NCBI GenBank assembly: GCA_010206265.1
Contig: VIQV01000001.1
Location: 1 to 64,000, forward strand
Reading direction: 5' to 3'
Origin: Lachnospiraceae bacterium MD329
GTDB lineage: Bacteria > Bacillota > Clostridia > UBA1381
Length of the DNA: 64,000 nucleotides
The translations under genes were made by a program, and so were the position numbers. Under the pieces are notes generated by a model, which saw only the letters and a program-made list of their open reading frames with translations, was not told the origin of the DNA and ran no database searches. This document shows positions 60,310 to 64,000 of the stretch, piece after piece; position 1 is the stretch's first letter, and every line of letters begins with the position of its first letter.

Positions 60310-63300
60310 TCAATAATAAAGCTTCTCTAAATTTTTTGCTTTCCTTTTATCTCTTTTTACTCCTTCTGTAGCTTCCCATAATTGGTCATTAATAGTTTTT
60401 CTATATGAAGTATAATTCCAGCAATTGTTATAAAATTTTTTTGAAAGCGCATTCATTGTAGATTTAGGAAAAAGCCCTGAAACAGACCATATATAACTTG
60501 ACATACTTGTTCCATCATATAATGTAGCCTTTTTTAAACCCTCTATAACAAATTCAGAACAATTATTAAATGCCAAATTATATTCCAGCCCATTTTCATA
60601 TTGTTCATTAAAAAAGTTATATGATTCTGCTGTATTAGCTGTTACATATGTTGCGGTATCATAGTCAGACCAATATGATGATAACCATTTATTAAAATTG
60701 TTACAATCATTTAAAGCCCATCGTGGGCAAGCTATCTTGGTTAGTCCTTCTGAATTTAATGAAAAATAATACCATTCGCCATTACAATCTTGTACAACAA
60801 TTGCCATATGCCCTAATGCGCTACCACCATCTGCAGACGAAACATACTCATCAAGTGGAGCCCCATTTGAATTTAATATCACAACAGCATCTGTACCTCG
60901 ATAATCAATGTGCATCACCGGCTCACCCGCACAATACACATACCAATTAAATCCATCCTTGATTGGGTCTTCAGTAATAAACTGTCCTGTTGTTGGTCTG
61001 TAATATCTTGCTCTCAGATATATACTGTCGGTTTCGGTATCGTAGTATTCACCGCAATAGCGGAAGGGGTTTGTATCGTTATCGGTTTTGTTCTGTTCCA
61101 CGCCAAATGCGTCATAGCTATACTGCTTCGTTATCGCTCCCGTACCGCTTGTAAGCTGAACAACATCGCCGTGTCCGTTATAGGTATAGAAGCTCTCGTT
61201 ACTGCCCTTCTTTGAGGAAATAAGCTGTAAACCGCGGATATACTTCGTCACTGTTGAGCCTGATACGTCAGCTGCAATATTTGTTCCGTCCCATATATGG
61301 CTTGTTTTCGTTCCATTTACAGTCTTGCTCATTCTTAGACCGTCGCCGTTGTAGGTATAACTTGCGGTCTTACCGTTCTGCATGGTCTTTGTAAGCTGAT
61401 TCCAACTGTTGTATTCGCTGTAGCTGCTGGTGTTATCAGCTCCAACAAGCGCAATGCCTACTCCTGCTGTACCTGCACCGCCTGTCGATACCGTCATACT
61501 TGAAATCTGATTACCATTCGGGTCATACCAGAAGTCTGTTATTTCTTTTGCTGTTCCTGCTGTCTTGGTTTGATTGCGCATACGGTTATTCTTATCGTAT
61601 GTGTAGCTTGTTGTATAATTTTCATCACCCGTAACGCTTAACTGACTTCTGTTTCCGTAGCTGTCGTATTGATAGCTGTATGTATTGTTCGGAGCTTGCT
61701 CGGTAACAAGCCTGTTCAGTCCGTCATACGTGTAGTTTGTCGTACCCTTGTTAGTTCCTGCAACGCTTTCGGTCTTGCTCTTTTGGTTTCCGTCTACATA
61801 GTATGTATAGCTGTACTTGGAAATCTGTGTACTGCCGTTCGCATTGTTTACTTCGGTAAGTAGGTTTGCAAGGTTATATGTATAATCTGTACTCTGATTT
61901 CCGTATGATGACTTTTTCAGCGTCCCGTCAGGGTTATATGTATATTCGGCTTTTACAGTACCGTCCTCATATACCTTTGTAAGCTGATTACGCTTGTCAT
62001 AGTCATAGGTGAGTGTATACTGAACAGTACCGCCCTTTGTCAGCTTAAAGCTCTTGCGATTTCCGTTCATATCATAATTATACTCCTTAACTGTGCCATC
62101 TGTCAATGTTTCTTTTGCTAATTGTCCAAGGTTGTTATAAACAGAGGTAGTATTTACTCCGCCGCCTGTCATACTTGTACGATTTCCTTTCTTGTTGTAC
62201 GCATAAGTATAGGTATCGTCTGTCGTCTTGCTTGAGCTTTTTTGCGTAAGCTGATTTAGTCCGTCATAGGTATAATTTAACGTATTTCCGTTTCTGTCAA
62301 CAGTTTTTATGAGATTGCCGTTAATATCATAGGTGTTGTTTACAGTCTGTCCGAGAGCGTCTGTCTGAGAAGTACATCTGTTCAGGCTGTCATACGCATA
62401 CTTTGTAACCGCATAATTACTGCTTCCGCTGACCTTATCAAGTCCGCTTACAGTCAGTGAGTTGACATCACCCGTATACATTCTCAAAACATTTCCTACG
62501 CTGTCGTAGTAATACTGTACACTGTTTTTCACGGTACTTCCGTCATAGCCCATTACCTTAGTAGGCTGATTTTGCCAGTTATACTTGTACTCCGTTGTGG
62601 TATAAGTAGCGCTTGAACCGGCAACATTATTTGCCGTCTGTGACTTTGTAACATTTCCGTTACCGTCATAGTAGTATTTATTCTCGGCATAAATAGTGCT
62701 TGTACCATTCTTTTGGAACGGAATTTGCTCTTTTAACAATCTGCCGAGATTGTCATAAGTATTTGTGGTGGTGTTGCCGTTCTTGTCCTTGACGGAAATG
62801 AGGTTGCCTAAACCGTCATAGGTGTTTATTATACTTTTGCCGTTAATGTCTGTTTCCTTGATTACATTGCCGTCTACATCATAGTTATATTGAGCGGTGT
62901 ACTGGCTTGCAGTCCAATTCTCAGCCTTTGCGCGCGGTTCACGCACAGTCTTTACGTTGCCGAGGTAGTCGTAGGTGTACTCAGTAGTTGCAGTTTTTTC
63001 TGCTCCGTTTTCGGTGTAAACGGTTTCCTCTTTCACGACATTTCCGTAAAGGTCAGTGTACTGTATGTTCTTTACATTCTCGGCAGCAGTGTCGCCATAA
63101 ATAGTAGTAATTGTTTTAAACTGCTTTTCCGTAGGCAAGACTTCATATTCATATGTCTGTTTTGACAGAGTGGTACCGCTATTGTCGAGAACCTCGCTTG
63201 ATATTTTTCTTCCGAGAGCATCATATGCTGTTACTGTCTGAGACGAATTGTTTACATCGCTGTATGTCTGTACAATATCCTGTCCATCTTTATATGCATA

Positions 63301-64000
63301 CTCGTACGATAATATCTTTTTGCTGTCAGTCACGTTGTATTCCGATGACAAATCGCCGATACTATTATAGTTATGCTGAATTACCTTGCCGTTTTCATCG
63401 GTCTCAGTAACTTGATTTTTAACTACTTTGCTTGTCTGTGTGTTTTCATATTTAACATCATATGTATAGGTTTGGTAGCTATTATCGGGATTGATTACTT
63501 TGGTTAGGCGATTGTTTTTATCATATTCATATTTATAGATATTTCCGTTGCAATCTGTTTCCTGTTTGACATTTCCCCAACAGTCATAAACAATGTTTTG
63601 TTTAACATCATTTACTGCAGTACCATCAACATTTTTCAGATTTGATACTTTTGCGGAAGTGACATAAGCGTTTGATATGACATTATTGTTATCCGAGTAT
63701 GTGTAGTCTATAGTAGCACATTGACTCATATTACCATTTACCCCATATCGGTTTTCCCTTGTGACATTACCATGTGTATCATACTCGTATGTTGACTTTT
63801 TCTTGGTGCTGTTATTTTCTAAAACTGTACTTTCCGTTATGGTTTTATGGTCACTGCTTGGTTTGTAATTTTCTACAACAGTTGTGCTTGAATCGCGTTT
63901 ATGTTCCTTTTTTGTAGGATAATGATATGTAGAATCATATGTATATGTGGTTTTGCGGTTAGTATCGCCGTTTAATGTTTCAGTTAAAACATTTCCCCAA
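60310..64000 (-). CDS. RHS/YD-repeat polymorphic toxin, 5' end beyond window
   Basis: The frame is open from the window edge (base 63999) to TGA at 60310, at least 1,229 codons; the ATG at 63729 is internal. Dozens of YD repeats (YxYDxxGNxxxxxxxxG) form the shell that encapsulates a C-terminal toxin. The RHS core closes with FRYCGEYYDTETDSIYLRAR, then YRPTTGQFITEDPI, and DYRGTDA near 60,890. The last ~195 residues are a variable tip with GHMAIVVQD (about 60,810) and NNCSEFV (about 60,560), a His-then-Cys order as in circularly permuted papain-like folds (LRAT, PPPDE, DUF4105 types). Activity is inferred. The upstream part should contain a signal or secretion region outside the window. Confidence 0.88.
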   Translation of the reverse strand, partial: WGNVLTETLNGDTNRKTTYTYDSTYHYPTKKEHKRDSSTTVVENYKPSSDHKTITESTVLENNSTKKKSTYEYDTHGNVTRENRYGVNGNMSQCATIDYTYSDNNNVISNAYVTSAKVSNLKNVDGTAVNDVKQNIVYDCWGNVKQETDCNGNIYKYEYDKNNRLTKVINPDNSYQTYTYDVKYENTQTSKVVKNQVTETDENGKVIQHNYNSIGDLSSEYNVTDSKKILSYEYAYKDGQDIVQTYSDVNNSSQTVTAYDALGRKISSEVLDNSGTTLSKQTYEYEVLPTEKQFKTITTIYGDTAAENVKNIQYTDLYGNVVKEETVYTENGAEKTATTEYTYDYLGNVKTVREPRAKAENWTASQYTAQYNYDVDGNVIKETDINGKSIINTYDGLGNLISVKDKNGNTTTNTYDNLGRLLKEQIPFQKNGTSTIYAENKYYYDGNGNVTKSQTANNVAGSSATYTTTEYKYNWQNQPTKVMGYDGSTVKNSVQYYYDSVGNVLRMYTGDVNSLTVSGLDKVSGSSNYAVTKYAYDSLNRCTSQTDALGQTVNNTYDINGNLIKTVDRNGNTLNYTYDGLNQLTQKSSSKTTDDTYTYAYNKKGNRTSMTGGGVNTTSVYNNLGQLAKETLTDGTVKEYNYDMNGNRKSFKLTKGGTVQYTLTYDYDKRNQLTKVYEDGTVKAEYTYNPDGTLKKSSYGNQSTDYTYNLANLLTEVNNANGSTQISKYSYTYYVDGNQKSKTESVAGTNKGTTNYTYDGLNRLVTEQAPNNTYSYQYDSYGNRSQLSVTGDENYTTSYTYDKNNRMRNQTKTAGTAKEITDFWYDPNGNQISSMTVSTGGAGTAGVGIALVGADNTSSYSEYNSWNQLTKTMQNGKTASYTYNGDGLRMSKTVNGTKTSHIWDGTNIAADVSGSTVTKYIRGLQLISSKKGSNESFYTYNGHGDVVQLTSGTGAITKQYSYDAFGVEQNKTDNDTNPFRYCGEYYDTETDSIYLRARYYRPTTGQFITEDPIKDGFNWYVYCAGEPVMHIDYRGTDAVVILNSNGAPLDEYVSSADGGSALGHMAIVVQDCNGEWYYFSLNSEGLTKIACPRWALNDCNNFNKWLSSYWSDYDTATYVTANTAESYNFFNEQYENGLEYNLAFNNCSEFVIEGLKKATLYDGTSMSSYIWSVSGLFPKSTMNALSKKFYNNCWNYTSYRKTINDQLWEATEGVKRDKRKAKNLEKLYY

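Noticed and set aside
63729-63729. ATG at 63729 taken as the start of the RHS gene
   Set aside because: The same frame stays open to the window edge and still encodes YD-type sequence (for example TYEYDTHGNVTREN), so the true start lies outside.
60310-64000. Dense repetitive sequence considered as a CRISPR-like or tandem DNA array
   Set aside because: The repetition is protein-level YD repeats in one continuous frame; unit lengths and spacers vary and nothing resembles conserved direct repeats with unique spacers.

Overview
The window looks like genomic DNA of a Gram-positive gut-type Clostridia (Bacillota). The evidence is AT-rich sequence, strong GGAGG-type ribosome-binding sites with frequent TTG/GTG starts, S-layer homology domains, and a conjugation apparatus of the Firmicutes PcfB/VirD4/Maff2/PrgI/VirB4/NlpC-P60 type. 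Species cannot be fixed from the sequence. Almost everything here is mobile or accessory DNA. No tRNA, rRNA or CRISPR array was seen.

Layout. (1) 1-182: the 3' end of an IS110-type transposase gene. (2) 288-6427: the regulatory/early part of a truncated prophage. Leftward early genes (Cro-like and XRE regulators, small zinc-ribbon proteins, a DUF1351 protein) diverge from a rightward lysogeny cluster (repressor, HicBA toxin-antitoxin, large serine integrase). (3) 6728-9334: a RepA/ParB/TnpV/oriT/MobC module with no relaxase. (4) 9425-17773: a leftward defence island holding a helicase-methylase fusion with a partner 'subunit M', a DUF262/DUF1524 (GmrSD-like) protein and a HipA-like kinase, plus the decayed tail of a second HipA-like gene. 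(5) 18326-20295: a small protein and a second serine recombinase. (6) 20374-56727: a large integrative conjugative element (ICE) with RepA, ParA, ParB, a PAPS-reductase-like protein, a ~2,640-residue methylase/helicase protein, Fic, a ParM/ParR-like pair, oriT, MobC, MOBP-type relaxase and PcfB. A surface-protein cargo follows (Ig-like repeats, SLH, LRR, subtilase, ferredoxin), then the type IV secretion genes VirD4, Maff2, VirB6, PrgI, VirB4 and an NlpC/P60 hydrolase, with a HipA-like kinase and an orphan DNA methyltransferase among them. (7) 56735-57480: an IS200/IS605-type insertion sequence directly behind the last transfer gene. (8) 57532-64000: a leftward polymorphic-toxin locus with a YD-repeat (RHS) protein that runs off the window, a candidate immunity protein, a displaced RHS fragment, an XRE regulator and a membrane protein.

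How the parts fit. The ICE carries replication, two kinds of partition system, DNA processing and a mating channel. The 6.7-9.3 kb module is a diverged copy of the ICE's rep/par/oriT/mobC block that lost its relaxase and leads into the defence island. The island could therefore be a mobilisable cargo region using the ICE's relaxase in trans; this is inference.

Most striking observation: a complete TnpV-family gene (25726-26079) lies in a second reading frame inside the coding sequence of the giant methylase/helicase. A stand-alone homologue at 8538-8906 in the same window supports the nested frame as a real gene. Other points worth attention are a shared C-terminal E/A-P-E-R ending on four unrelated ICE proteins that overlaps the next gene's ribosome-binding site, tiny 12-13-codon leader ORFs overlapping major starts, paired oriT-like sequences, a near-perfect 28-bp stem in the phage early transcript, and a methyltransferase whose SAM-binding and catalytic motifs appear on separate genes.
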